Numbered from the stretch's first letter, positions 6,445 to 14,542 are shown. The stretch is 15,180 nt of DNA from CAZEQJ01 sp964514385 (GCA_964514385.1 CAZEQJ010000057.1:1-15180), one strand, 5' to 3'. The notes: generated from the letters alone by a model not told the origin. Numbers and translations: made by a program.

Positions 6445-8931
6445 ATGAAAAACCTTATCCTCTTACTATCCTTATATTCAGCTATCGCTCTGGTAGCACA
6501 AAATACACCCGTCACAGAGCCGGACTACCGGGCTGCCGAACGATATTCTCCTGCCAAAATCAGAAATATGGTATTTTCTACCTCGGTAAGCCCCCGCTGG
6601 ATGGACGCCGGCAATAAATTCTGGTACGAATACCGCACCTCTGAAGGGCAGACCTACTGGATGGTCGACCCTGTCCGCAAAACCAAAACACCTCTTTTTG
6701 ACAATGTAAAGATGGCAGCAGATATGTCTCGCCTCACCGGCGACCCGTTCGATGCCAAACACCTCAACATCGACGACATCGAATTTATTGACAATGAGCG
6801 GGCTATCCGTTTTGAGGTCACCAGCAAGCTTGTGGAAGAGGAAGAGGAAATAGGCGAGGATCAGGACAACGGCAGGAAGCGCCGCGGAGGCAGCAAAGCA
6901 AAAACATGGTATTTCAGATACACGCTGGCAACAGGCACCCTGGAGCTGCTGGAAGATTATGAAGCCCCTGAAGACGACAAGCGATGGGCTGCAATTTCAC
7001 CGGACACCTCCTATGTGATATTTGCCCGTGATTACAACCTCTACTGGATGGACTGGGAAAATTATAAAAAAGCCATTGAGGATGAGGATGATTCCACCAT
7101 AGTGGAGCATCAGCTGACTACCGATGGTGTAAAGTATTTCGGCTATGGCAACACGGGCCGTGGCTCCAACAATGTGGAGGAAGAGAAGGAGAAGGATGAC
7201 CGCAAATATCCGGGCTGGATCATGTTTTCAGAGGACGGCAGTAAATTTGCCACGATACGTGATGACTCCAGGGAGGTGAAGCCGCTGTGGGTAATCGACA
7301 ATACAGCCAACCCGCGTCCCACACTGGAAACCTATAAATATCATATGCCGGGTGAGGAAGAGGCGCCAATAGATTACCTTGAGATCTTCGACTGGGATTC
7401 TAAAGAGCGGATAACGGCACAGGCAGATGCTTTCAAGGATCAGAGCCTCGGCATGTTCCGTCAGCCGGGCCTGAAAAAGGATTACGATGAAAGATACCGG
7501 CCCAGCATATGGCTAGGAGGTAAATCCGGTGAGATGTGGATATCACGCACCAGCCGCGACCTCAAACGTATTGATATATGCCGTGTCAATACTCAGACGG
7601 GTGAGGTAGAGCCTGTCATCGAAGAGCGCCTGAATACCTATGTCGAGATCACGACACCGCAGCTCGTCAACGGTGGAAATGAGATCATCCACTGGTCGGA
7701 GCGCGACGGCTGGGCACATCTTTACCTGTACACGGGTGACGGGGTTGTGAAAAATCAGATCACCTCAGGGCCCTGGCATGTCGACGGTATCGAGGCAGTA
7801 GATGAAAAGGAACGTGTAATATATTTCTCTGCTAACGGCAGGGAAGCTGGCGAAGATCCGTATTACCGTCACCTGTATCGGGTAAACTTTGACGGCACCG
7901 GATTGCGGCTGCTTACTCCCGGCAATTATGACTTCAGTATCAACGGCAGCGACGATGGCAGATATTATGTAGCCAATTACAGCCGTGTCAATACCACTCC
8001 GGTGTCGGCGTTATATGATAAAAATGGTGTAAAAATCATGGAGCTGGAGACGGCAGACCTTTCCAGGCTGTTCGAGTCTGGCTACCGCTTTCCGGAGCCG
8101 TTCACCGTTAAAGCTGGTGATGGTATCACCGACTTGTACGGTGTGATGTATAAGCCCTTCAGCTTTGACTCCACAAAGCTGTATCCCATCATTGAATATG
8201 TATATCCCGGGCCGCAGACAGAGGCGGTAAATAAGCAGTTTTCTGCAAGAATGGACCGTCTGGACCGTCTGGCGCAATTTGGATTTATAGTAGTAACAGT
8301 AGGTAACCGCGGCGGTCACCCCAACCGGTCAAAGTGGTACCACAATTATGGCTATGGCAACCTACGTGATTATGGTCTGGAGGATAAAAAGGTAACGGTG
8401 GAGCAGCTGGCAGACCGCCACGACTTTATCGATATCAATAAAGTCGGGATTTTTGGCCATTCCGGAGGTGGCTTTATGTCTACAGCGGCGATGCTGGTAT
8501 ATCCTGATTTCTTCAAGGTGGCTGTTTCGTCTGCCGGCAACCATGACAACAATGTATACAACCGATGGTGGAGTGAAAAGCATCACGGTGTGAAGGAAGT
8601 CACCGACGATGAGGGCAACATTACCTTTGAATATGATATCGACAAAAACTCGGAGCTGGCTGCAAATCTGAAGGGCAAGCTGCTGATAGCCACAGGTGAT
8701 ATTGACAACAATGTGCATCCCGCGGGCACACTCCGTCTGGCAAAAGCATTGATCCAGGCGAATAAGCGATTTGATATGTTTATCTTTCCCGGGCAGCGTC
8801 ATGGCTTTGGTAGTATGGATGAGTACTTTTTCTGGTTACGCGGCGACTATTTCTGCGAGCACCTGATAGGCAAAGCCAAAACGGACGTTGATATAGTGGA
8901 GATGAACCGTGACCGTCCGATGAACCGGTAA
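6445..8931 (+). CDS. S9B family prolyl oligopeptidase / dipeptidyl-peptidase IV-like serine peptidase
   Basis: The 828-residue protein begins with a Sec signal peptide (hydrophobic residues 4-17, likely cut near VAQ at 17-19), so it acts in the periplasm or outside. Residues about 60-560 form the beta-propeller typical of the DPP IV N-terminal domain (for example GWAHLYLYTG). The alpha/beta-hydrolase domain follows with a complete triad: Ser673 in GHSGGG, Asp754 in GDIDNNVH (aligned with the catalytic Asp of GTADDNVH in DPP IV) and His786 in GQRHGFG. The family removes dipeptides, often X-Pro, from peptide N-termini; the exact specificity here is unknown. Residues 130-151 form an unusual acidic-then-basic loop (EEEEE... 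RKRRGG). The length fits the family. A near-consensus -7 (TATTTTAG, 6414-6421) lies 23 bp before the ATG. Confidence 0.93.
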   Translation: MKNLILLLSLYSAIALVAQNTPVTEPDYRAAERYSPAKIRNMVFSTSVSPRWMDAGNKFWYEYRTSEGQTYWMVDPVRKTKTPLFDNVKMAADMSRLTGDPFDAKHLNIDDIEFIDNERAIRFEVTSKLVEEEEEIGEDQDNGRKRRGGSKAKTWYFRYTLATGTLELLEDYEAPEDDKRWAAISPDTSYVIFARDYNLYWMDWENYKKAIEDEDDSTIVEHQLTTDGVKYFGYGNTGRGSNNVEEEKEKDDRKYPGWIMFSEDGSKFATIRDDSREVKPLWVIDNTANPRPTLETYKYHMPGEEEAPIDYLEIFDWDSKERITAQADAFKDQSLGMFRQPGLKKDYDERYRPSIWLGGKSGEMWISRTSRDLKRIDICRVNTQTGEVEPVIEERLNTYVEITTPQLVNGGNEIIHWSERDGWAHLYLYTGDGVVKNQITSGPWHVDGIEAVDEKERVIYFSANGREAGEDPYYRHLYRVNFDGTGLRLLTPGNYDFSINGSDDGRYYVANYSRVNTTPVSALYDKNGVKIMELETADLSRLFESGYRFPEPFTVKAGDGITDLYGVMYKPFSFDSTKLYPIIEYVYPGPQTEAVNKQFSARMDRLDRLAQFGFIVVTVGNRGGHPNRSKWYHNYGYGNLRDYGLEDKKVTVEQLADRHDFIDINKVGIFGHSGGGFMSTAAMLVYPDFFKVAVSSAGNHDNNVYNRWWSEKHHGVKEVTDDEGNITFEYDIDKNSELAANLKGKLLIATGDIDNNVHPAGTLRLAKALIQANKRFDMFIFPGQRHGFGSMDEYFFWLRGDYFCEHLIGKAKTDVDIVEMNRDRPMNR

Positions 8932-8957
8932 GGCTTTACAGGAGTGAGGATGTCATA

Positions 8958-8983
8958 CCTGCCTCGGGTGCGTGAGGGGCAGG
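8958..8983. other. Imperfect hairpin between convergent genes
   Basis: CCTGCC at 8958-8963 pairs with GGCAGG at 8978-8983, and the adjoining TC/GA can extend the stem if a GG bulge is allowed. It lies just after the peptidase stop codon. It could contribute to termination, but no T-run follows, so its function is uncertain. Confidence 0.3.
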
Positions 8984-9011
8984 AGCGGGCACGCAGTAAA
9001 GCGGATGACCC

Positions 9012-9039
9012 GACCCTGACACACTTTGTTGTCAGGGTC
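9012..9039. terminator. Probable bidirectional terminator hairpin
   Basis: A perfect 10-bp inverted repeat, GACCCTGACA and TGTCAGGGTC, encloses an 8-base loop. It sits between the ends of two convergent genes (stops at 8931 and 9072), where a shared terminator is expected. Neither side carries a clear T-run (ACGCCCAAAAAA follows on the plus strand), so the mechanism is not textbook intrinsic termination. Confidence 0.55.
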
Positions 9040-9071
9040 ACGCCCAAAAAATGTTATTTACCTGAATAACG

Positions 9072-9815
9072 TTATTCTTCGATCTGGATGGTAACGGGAC
9101 TTTCGCGTTTGAGTCCCAGAAGCTCAGCTCCATGACCCATGTTGATGCCAATCTGAAGCCAACCTCCGGAATTGAAAAACAGATAGCATTCACCCGGCTC
9201 TACGCTGGAGTATCCTTCGTGGATGCGCTCGGTCACCTCGTGTCCGAAGCGGATGCGGATGGTTTTGTTTTCCGTAAGTGCGGTGAAGGTATGCCGGTCG
9301 ATGTTGGTAATGGCATTACCATAATGATCGATATGGGTGACGGTGCCCATGATCGAGCGCTTGTTGGCGCGTACAGCAGGTAGCAGATAGCGCCTGATCG
9401 CAAGGGAAGAGAGCCTGCTAACAGTGTCATTGACTATGGATACAACTGCCGCTGCCAGGCCCGTTTTCCAGTTTTCGCCTTCTGCCATTGCCGTGGAGTC
9501 AATATCTGAAAACAGCAGACTTAGCAGGCCATTGTCGGGCACAACAAACCAGTGATTTTGATGTTTATGAACCAGCCACTGCACCTTGTGCTGGTAATGT
9601 GTATGCACTGCAATTACATGAATGCTGCCCTGCGGAAATGTGGCGTATGACTCCTGTATCACGCGCGCGCCCTCCATAATATGGTATGGCTCAATATTGT
9701 GATTGAGGTCGATGATGGGTATATCCGGAGAAACAGAGAATAGGGTGCCCTTTACCTGAGCAAGGTATTCGTCGCTTGTTCCAAAATCTGAGGTTAAAGT
9801 GACGACTGTAGGCAT
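9072..9815 (-). CDS. DUF62 / SAM hydroxide adenosyltransferase (SAM hydrolase) homologue with divergent active site
   Basis: The 247-residue protein has the family fold markers in order: TLTSDFGTSDEY with KG (6-23), IDLNHNIEPYHIMEGA (35-50), VVPDNGLL (91-98), HIDHYGNAITNI (161-172) and FFNSGGWLQIG (213-223). Family members cleave S-adenosylmethionine to adenosine and methionine, using water activated by an Asp-Arg-His triad found in VDPGVGTxRR and FHGRD motifs. Here the first motif reads AVHTHYQHKVQW (69-80), so Asp is replaced by His71 and the Arg is absent; no FHGRD-like motif follows PDNG. Either this branch uses other residues or it has lost hydrolysis. The gene is divergent from phoH with 57 bp between them. 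A near-palindromic CTAAATTAG at 9833-9841 gives a one-mismatch -7 element on both strands. Confidence 0.85.
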   Translation of the reverse strand: MPTVVTLTSDFGTSDEYLAQVKGTLFSVSPDIPIIDLNHNIEPYHIMEGARVIQESYATFPQGSIHVIAVHTHYQHKVQWLVHKHQNHWFVVPDNGLLSLLFSDIDSTAMAEGENWKTGLAAAVVSIVNDTVSRLSSLAIRRYLLPAVRANKRSIMGTVTHIDHYGNAITNIDRHTFTALTENKTIRIRFGHEVTERIHEGYSSVEPGECYLFFNSGGWLQIGINMGHGAELLGLKRESPVTIQIEE

Positions 9816-9872
9816 GTGATCGAATTATTTCGCTAAATTAGGGATTGAAATACGAAAAACAGAAACATTCAT

Positions 9873-10850
9873 TTGGTAGAAAAAGTAATTACGCTCGATA
9901 ATGTGTCACTCGTCGATTTTCTGGGGGTGGCCAATAACAACATTAACACCATTGCCGATGCTTTTCCTAAAAGTAAGATCATTTCACGGGGAAATGAAAT
10001 TCATATCAAGGGAAGTACACATGAGATCATCCGTATCAACGACATCCTGACTGCCCTCATCGATCACTATCATCGGTTTGGTAAAATCACGGAAGAGCAG
10101 GTGACGGAGGCAATGGCCGATGACCGGGAGTCACAGCATCGCATGGAAGACGATGACGTCATTGTCTTTGGCACGCGTGGCATCGTGGTGCGCCCCAAAA
10201 CAGCCAATCAGAAGAAGCTGGTGCAGGCTGTACATAAATATGACCTGGTGTTTGCTACCGGGCCCGCAGGTACAGGTAAAACATATATGGCGGTGGCCAT
10301 GGCGGTGCGTGCCCTGAAGAATAAGGAGGTGCGCAAAATTATCATTACCCGGCCGGCAGTGGAAGCAGGAGAAAATCTCGGATTTTTACCGGGTGACCTC
10401 AAGGAGAAGATAGACCCGTATCTGCGGCCCATTTATGATGCATTAATGGATATGGTGCCCATGGAAAAGCTGCGCTACTACCAGGAAAATCAGATCATCG
10501 AGATTGCCCCGCTGGCTTATATGCGCGGACGTACATTAAATAATGCGTTTATACTGCTCGATGAGGCGCAGAATACCACGCCCATGCAGATCAAGATGTT
10601 TCTTACCCGCATGGGACCCAACTCAAAAGTGATCGTCACCGGCGACATGTCACAGGTCGATCTGCCTAAGAAGCAGAAATCGGGGCTTGTCGACTCCATC
10701 CAGATACTCGAAAAAATTCAGGATATTGGCTTTGTCTATCTCGATGCGCGGGATGTCACGCGTCATCCGCTTGTAAGGGAAATCGTCAAAGCCTTTGATA
10801 TAGCGGAAGAAAAGAATCATCATGATACAGGTAAAAAAGATAACCGATAA
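9873..10850 (+). CDS. phoH: PhoH-like ATPase
   Basis: The 325-residue protein is a PhoH/YbeZ-type P-loop ATPase. Walker A is GPAGTGKT (130-137), Walker B ILLDEAQN (227-234) and a sensor-like VTGD lies at 255-258; the conserved RPAVEAGENLGFLPGDLKEK block (160-179) is intact. The N-terminal 100 residues include the usual KH-like segment. Cytoplasmic PhoH proteins are linked to RNA metabolism and ribosome or YbeY function, with the precise role unsettled. The start is a TTG: an in-frame stop lies 27 bp upstream at 9846, no ATG or GTG occurs before the conserved VEKVITLDNV, and this start gives the normal family length. The next gene overlaps its end by 29 bp, so co-transcription is likely. Confidence 0.95.
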   Translation: MVEKVITLDNVSLVDFLGVANNNINTIADAFPKSKIISRGNEIHIKGSTHEIIRINDILTALIDHYHRFGKITEEQVTEAMADDRESQHRMEDDDVIVFGTRGIVVRPKTANQKKLVQAVHKYDLVFATGPAGTGKTYMAVAMAVRALKNKEVRKIIITRPAVEAGENLGFLPGDLKEKIDPYLRPIYDALMDMVPMEKLRYYQENQIIEIAPLAYMRGRTLNNAFILLDEAQNTTPMQIKMFLTRMGPNSKVIVTGDMSQVDLPKKQKSGLVDSIQILEKIQDIGFVYLDARDVTRHPLVREIVKAFDIAEEKNHHDTGKKDNR

Positions 10851-11271
10851 GGAGGATCAGAAGATTGCCTACAAGATAAGGGAGGAAGTGTTCGTCATCG
10901 AGCAGGAGGTGGCGCCAGAGGAAGAATATGATGAATATGAGGAGATATCACGGCATTTTCTGGCTTACTTCGATGGAGAACCATGTGGTACTGCCCGCTG
11001 GAGATACAAGCTTTCCGCAGACGGTAAGCAGGAGGTAAAGCTTGAACGTTTTGCTGTACGAAAGCCCTTCCGCGGTAAGCAGGTGGGCTCAGCCCTTGTG
11101 GAAGCAGTGTTACAGGATGTAAAAAATGACGCCGGCTATACCGGCCAGTCGATCTATCTCCATGCACAGCTGCCAGCCATACCGCTGTATGAGAAATTTA
11201 ACTTCAGGAAAGAGGGAGAGATGTTTGTGGAGTGTAATATCAGACACTACACCATGCGCATTCTCTCATGA
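10822..11271 (+). CDS. GNAT family N-acetyltransferase (YjcF/ElaA-like)
   Basis: The 149-residue protein fits a single GNAT domain, which transfers an acetyl group from acetyl-CoA. The start of the fold shows VFVIEQEVAPEEEYDEYE (23-40), characteristic of the YjcF/ElaA group. Strand motifs HFLAYFDGEPCGTARWR (45-61) and LERFAVRKPFRG (74-85) follow. The acetyl-CoA pyrophosphate loop is RGKQVGSA (84-91), and LHAQLPAIPLYEKFNF (113-128) is the usual C-terminal block. The substrate is unknown. The ATG lies inside the end of the phoH gene (29-bp overlap), and its stop overlaps the comEC start as ATGA, pointing to translational coupling. Confidence 0.9.
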   Translation: MIQVKKITDKEDQKIAYKIREEVFVIEQEVAPEEEYDEYEEISRHFLAYFDGEPCGTARWRYKLSADGKQEVKLERFAVRKPFRGKQVGSALVEAVLQDVKNDAGYTGQSIYLHAQLPAIPLYEKFNFRKEGEMFVECNIRHYTMRILS

Positions 11272-13322
11272 ACCGGTTTTCGAGATATCCCTTTCTGGGC
11301 ATCACGGCTGCCCTAATATCCGGTGTCGGGTTGCAGCATTATATTGCATTATCGAGTTTTGGCTGGTCGCTTGGTATATCGCTGACAGCACTTCTGGTAT
11401 TAATATGGCTGAGCTGGCTGAATAAATGGCCCGTTGCCAGAGGTATCCTCACCTTCCTGGCTTTCTTCTTTGTGGGGCAGGCAACTTATATCGTACATGA
11501 AGACAGCTTTAGCCGGAACCACCTCAGTCACCTCAACCTTAAGGTGGAGGCTTATCAGGCTGAGGTATACGAGCAGCTGGACTACAGGGAAAGCGGATTG
11601 CGGGTAAAAGCAAGAGTAATTGCAGTTGCTGACTCCATGGGATGGCATAAAGCAGCAGCCAATATCTCATTATTTATCTCAGATACCTTGCTACACTCCC
11701 TGATGCCGGGTGACAGGCTGCTGATTCGTTCGTTTCCTAAGCCGGCCATGCCACCTAAAAATCCGGAACAGTTTGATTATCAGGCTTATCTGGCGCTTCA
11801 GAATATCCACTATCAGGATTATGTGGCGTCGGATGATTACCATATTACTGGCAAGGGCTTTCAGCCACTCCGGCGCAGTGCGACTAAGGCAAGTGGCTAT
11901 CTCACGGATATACTGGCAAAGCAACTACACGATTCCACCTCATTTGCATTGGCCAATGCCATGCTACTCGGCGACAAAGACTTCCTTGAGACCGGCGTGA
12001 AAAATATTTTTATGCAAACCGGTGTAATGCATATACTGGCAGTGAGTGGACTTCATGTCGGCATTCTGCTCGGCATTGTGATGATGGCCCTGGGATGGAT
12101 AAAATATCTTCCTAATGGTCAGCTGCTGTTTGTGATCTGCTGCATACTATTGCTATGGTGTTATGCCTGGCTTACCGGACTTTCACCTTCCGTCACAAGG
12201 GCATCGACCATGTTTTCACTTTTATCTGTTGGCCAGCTTTTCAGCCGCCAGCGCATAACGATCAATATCGTTTTGGGCTCCGCCTTTTTTATGATCTTAT
12301 TGAAGCCGCTTGTGCTGTTTCAAGTGGGCTTCCAGCTATCATATGCCGCTGTATTTGCCATCATCTTCCTTTATCCGCTTTTTTACCGTTTATGGAATCC
12401 TCCCAACTGGCTTTCACTACGTATATGGCAGCTTATCTGCGTATCCATGGCTGCTCAAATCGGCACCTTGCCGGTTTCGCTGTATTATTTTCATCAGTTT
12501 CCAACCTATTTCTTATTGGGAAACTTAGTGGCGATACCGCTGGCCACGGTGTTGCTTGTCTCGAGCCTTGCTAACCTGGCGTTTTCATGGGTGCCGGTTC
12601 TCAATGAGGTGGTGGCAGCATTTATGCAGCTTGTGACAGTGGTACTTACCAAAGGGCTTACTGTTTTGTCTGTGTTACCCTCATCTGTAATCGGACATAT
12701 CCATTTTTCGCCTATGGTGGCATGGCTTATTATTGGGATCATTATAACAGTGGCTGCCATGATGCTGATGCGCAACATCCGGATCAGTTGGATAGTCATG
12801 GTGTTGCTTATCTTTTTCGCTGCAACACGCATACATGAAAACAACTTACATCGTAGCTATGAAGGTGGTGTGATCTACAGTGATAAGGAGCTGGTCATGG
12901 ACTATTTTCACTCATCGGGGTGGACGACAAACAATGCAGCTGCCCTTAACTTCAATACTTCCGGTATGCGCGATAAATACGGTGGCAGTAGGTATTCGAA
13001 GCCGGCAGTATTAGAGCAAAATGCCAGTCTCACCCTCTACGGCTTACACGACATGACAGTACTCGTCGTAAACGATGGCGATCTTGACCTGAATAGCTGG
13101 CAGGAAGCAGATATTGTTATCTTTAAAGATAGAAAATCAAAAGTCCATGGTGAAGGACTAATGCCACTGCTCGTACATATGCCCTATTATGAGGCCATGT
13201 ATTTTTCAAAGGTAAATCCGGACTATACTTTTTACAATATCAACGAACAGGCGTATCAATGGAGAAGAAAATGGAATACATCAGCACAGCAATACGAAAT
13301 AAAACAGGCATACTTACACTGA
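11268..13322 (+). CDS. comEC: ComEC/Rec2 family DNA-uptake channel without the MBL domain
   Basis: The 684-residue protein is a polytopic membrane protein. Helices at about 7-27, 32-52 and 56-75 are followed by the soluble N-terminal (DUF4131/OB-like) region at about 90-200 with PGDRL (147-151) and the EQFDY block (167-171). The ComEC/Rec2 core spans about 222-520 with AMLLGDKDFL (231-240), MHILAVSGLHVG (254-265), GLSPSVTRA (304-312) and QVGFQLSY (352-359). ComEC carries single-stranded DNA across the inner membrane during natural transformation. The final 160 residues are soluble and lack the HxHxDH metallo-beta-lactamase signature of full-length ComEC, as is common in Bacteroidota. The ATG overlaps the previous stop (ATGA). 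The 3' end overlaps the next gene by 64 bp. Confidence 0.94.
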   Translation: MNRFSRYPFLGITAALISGVGLQHYIALSSFGWSLGISLTALLVLIWLSWLNKWPVARGILTFLAFFFVGQATYIVHEDSFSRNHLSHLNLKVEAYQAEVYEQLDYRESGLRVKARVIAVADSMGWHKAAANISLFISDTLLHSLMPGDRLLIRSFPKPAMPPKNPEQFDYQAYLALQNIHYQDYVASDDYHITGKGFQPLRRSATKASGYLTDILAKQLHDSTSFALANAMLLGDKDFLETGVKNIFMQTGVMHILAVSGLHVGILLGIVMMALGWIKYLPNGQLLFVICCILLLWCYAWLTGLSPSVTRASTMFSLLSVGQLFSRQRITINIVLGSAFFMILLKPLVLFQVGFQLSYAAVFAIIFLYPLFYRLWNPPNWLSLRIWQLICVSMAAQIGTLPVSLYYFHQFPTYFLLGNLVAIPLATVLLVSSLANLAFSWVPVLNEVVAAFMQLVTVVLTKGLTVLSVLPSSVIGHIHFSPMVAWLIIGIIITVAAMMLMRNIRISWIVMVLLIFFAATRIHENNLHRSYEGGVIYSDKELVMDYFHSSGWTTNNAAALNFNTSGMRDKYGGSRYSKPAVLEQNASLTLYGLHDMTVLVVNDGDLDLNSWQEADIVIFKDRKSKVHGEGLMPLLVHMPYYEAMYFSKVNPDYTFYNINEQAYQWRRKWNTSAQQYEIKQAYLH

Positions 13323-14047
13323 ACCGGCCGGATAAGCGAAATGCGCTGCATCCGACCATGGTCATGGAAATCACTGAGACCATTATTGCCTGGCAGAAAA
13401 TTAAGGACGTAAAAGTGATCCTGATAGAAGCCCGGGGCAAGGCTTTCAGCGCTGGTGCAGACCTTGCCTACCTCCAGTCTATGCAGGATTTTACATATGC
13501 GGAAAACCTGGAAGACAGCCGCAGGCTCAAAGATATGTTTTATGCTATCTACCGTTCTGAAAAACCGGTAATTGCAGCGGTTCAGGGCCATGCCATCGCA
13601 GGCGGTGCCGGCCTGGTCACGGTTTGCGATTATGTGATCGCTTCTGCCGAGGCGCGCCTTGGCTTTACGGAGGTACGTATCGGATTTATTCCTGCACTGG
13701 TATCTGTATTTTTAAAAATTAAATCTGGCGAGGGGGTAGCACGGCGGCTGTTGCTGCGGGGAGACCTGGTCACAGCCGATGATGCACTCCATTACGGACT
13801 GTTTCATGAAGTAGTATCAGATGAGGAGGTCAGCCAGCGGGCTTATGATGTAGCTTATGAAATGGTAAATTCTAATTCATCTAACTCCATGATGGAAACA
13901 AAACAGCTGCTGATATCTGTTGAATCCACAGATATGGAGCAAGCATTAGAGAGAGCGGCAGAGGCCAACGCAAAAAGCAGGTCATCAGAAGATTGCCGCC
14001 AGGGCCTTCAGGCCTTTCTGAATAAGGAAAAGATCCGTTGGGTCTAG
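13259..14047 (+). CDS. Enoyl-CoA hydratase/isomerase family protein, LiuC-like (methylglutaconyl-CoA hydratase type)
   Basis: The 262-residue crotonase-fold protein shows LNRPDKRNAL (21-30), the oxyanion-hole segment FSAGADLAYL (63-72) and AIAGGAGLVTVCD (112-124). At the two catalytic Glu positions of classical enoyl-CoA hydratase, the first (Glu144 in the rat enzyme) aligns with Gly118, while the second is kept as Glu138 in FTEVRIGFIPA. The EVRIGFIPA(L/V) signature and the Gly replacement recall LiuC-type methylglutaconyl-CoA hydratases of leucine breakdown; the substrate is inferred. The gene begins inside comEC (64-bp overlap). A second in-frame ATG at 13271, preceded by GGAG at 13261-13264 with six-base spacing, may be the true start, shortening the protein by four residues. 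Its TAG shares CTAG with the stop of the convergent gene. Confidence 0.9.
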   Translation: MEKKMEYISTAIRNKTGILTLNRPDKRNALHPTMVMEITETIIAWQKIKDVKVILIEARGKAFSAGADLAYLQSMQDFTYAENLEDSRRLKDMFYAIYRSEKPVIAAVQGHAIAGGAGLVTVCDYVIASAEARLGFTEVRIGFIPALVSVFLKIKSGEGVARRLLLRGDLVTADDALHYGLFHEVVSDEEVSQRAYDVAYEMVNSNSSNSMMETKQLLISVESTDMEQALERAAEANAKSRSSEDCRQGLQAFLNKEKIRWV

Positions 14048-14280
14048 CTATCCAGTGCGCGGGCCATATCATTTTTCATTTCGCTGAAGCGCCGCTGAAT
14101 ATTATCGATAAACTCGTCGTTCCAGATAGAATCCAGATCGTCAATAGACACAATATCCCATTCTGCTACTTTGAAAGTCTGCTCCATGCCATCCTGTTCA
14201 GCTTTGATCAGGTATTTATTGTTCCATGAAAAAATGGTGACTTTAAAGGGTAGTCCGGTAGGTTCTTTTACGATGCGCAT
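14044..14280 (-). CDS. Small conserved-looking protein of unknown function
   Basis: The 78-residue protein is not recognised. The first half is likely a short beta-sheet (FKVTIFSWNNKYLIKAEQDG, 12-31), and the second half an amphipathic helix (FIDNIQRRFSEMKNDMARAL, 57-76). There is no signal peptide or membrane helix, so it is probably cytoplasmic. Its ATG overlaps the stop of the upstream gene as TAATG, so the two are almost certainly translated together. Its stop lies in CTAG shared with the convergent hydratase gene. A role linked to its acyl-carrier-like partner is inferred only from coupling. Confidence 0.7.
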   Translation of the reverse strand: MRIVKEPTGLPFKVTIFSWNNKYLIKAEQDGMEQTFKVAEWDIVSIDDLDSIWNDEFIDNIQRRFSEMKNDMARALDS

Positions 14281-14486
14281 TAATTATGTAAGGCCTTTTC
14301 CACACTTCTTACAACATCAGCCGGACATTCAATGTTTGACAGGCTGCTGTCAGGAAGTTGCAGGTTTAATTCGTTTTCAAGTTCCGCAATCACAAAATTG
14401 AGATACGGCTTGCTGATACCAAAATCCTTCTCAAAGTTTTTGTATTTGTTTGTGCCAAACAGTTTTACCCCGTGTTCATTCAACAC
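14280..14486 (-). CDS. Acyl-carrier-protein-like small protein lacking the phosphopantetheine serine
   Basis: The stretch from FEKDFGI (18-24) to NELNLQLPDSSLSNI (38-52) aligns closely with the ACP core: the F-x-x-D-x-G lead-in, the acidic recognition helix AELENEL and the LPD turn. At the position of the ACP D-S-L motif the sequence reads S25-K26-P27, so the serine carrying phosphopantetheine appears absent. It could be a degenerate ACP used for protein contact. The only conventional start is GTG at 14486. The frame stays open upstream to 14547, and those codons (KSITTLKKINH) would supply the missing first helix, so a rare start codon further upstream is possible. A one-mismatch -7 element (TACGTTTA, minus strand, 14542-14535) lies about 50 bp before the GTG. 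It is coupled to the next gene through TAATG. Confidence 0.65.
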   Translation of the reverse strand: MLNEHGVKLFGTNKYKNFEKDFGISKPYLNFVIAELENELNLQLPDSSLSNIECPADVVRSVEKALHN

Positions 14487-14534
14487 ATGGTTGATTTTCT
14501 TAAGTGTGGTTATCGATTTGATGATAATAACATT

Positions 14535-14542
14535 TAAACGTA
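14535..14542 (-). promoter_or_regulatory. Weak -7 element candidate for the small two-gene unit
   Basis: Read on the minus strand, TACGTTTA matches TAnnTTTG at all but the last base. A transcript starting about 7 bases later would have a leader of roughly 40 bases to the GTG at 14486. I see no clear -33 element. The rest of the 221-bp gap (14487-14707) shows no convincing gene, hairpin or repeat. Confidence 0.25.

Noticed and set aside
8362..8802. 146-codon minus-strand frame inside the S9B peptidase gene
   Set aside because: It lies opposite the conserved catalytic domain and is explained by the coding bias of the real gene.
9064..9077. Perfect 14-bp palindrome GAATAACGTTATTC as an operator
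   Set aside because: About one such palindrome is expected by chance in 15 kb, and it overlaps a stop codon at the 3' end of a gene rather than a promoter.
13200..13330. Frameshift joining comEC and the hydratase
   Set aside because: Both proteins have complete, family-typical ends and starts, so this is an ordinary if long overlap.
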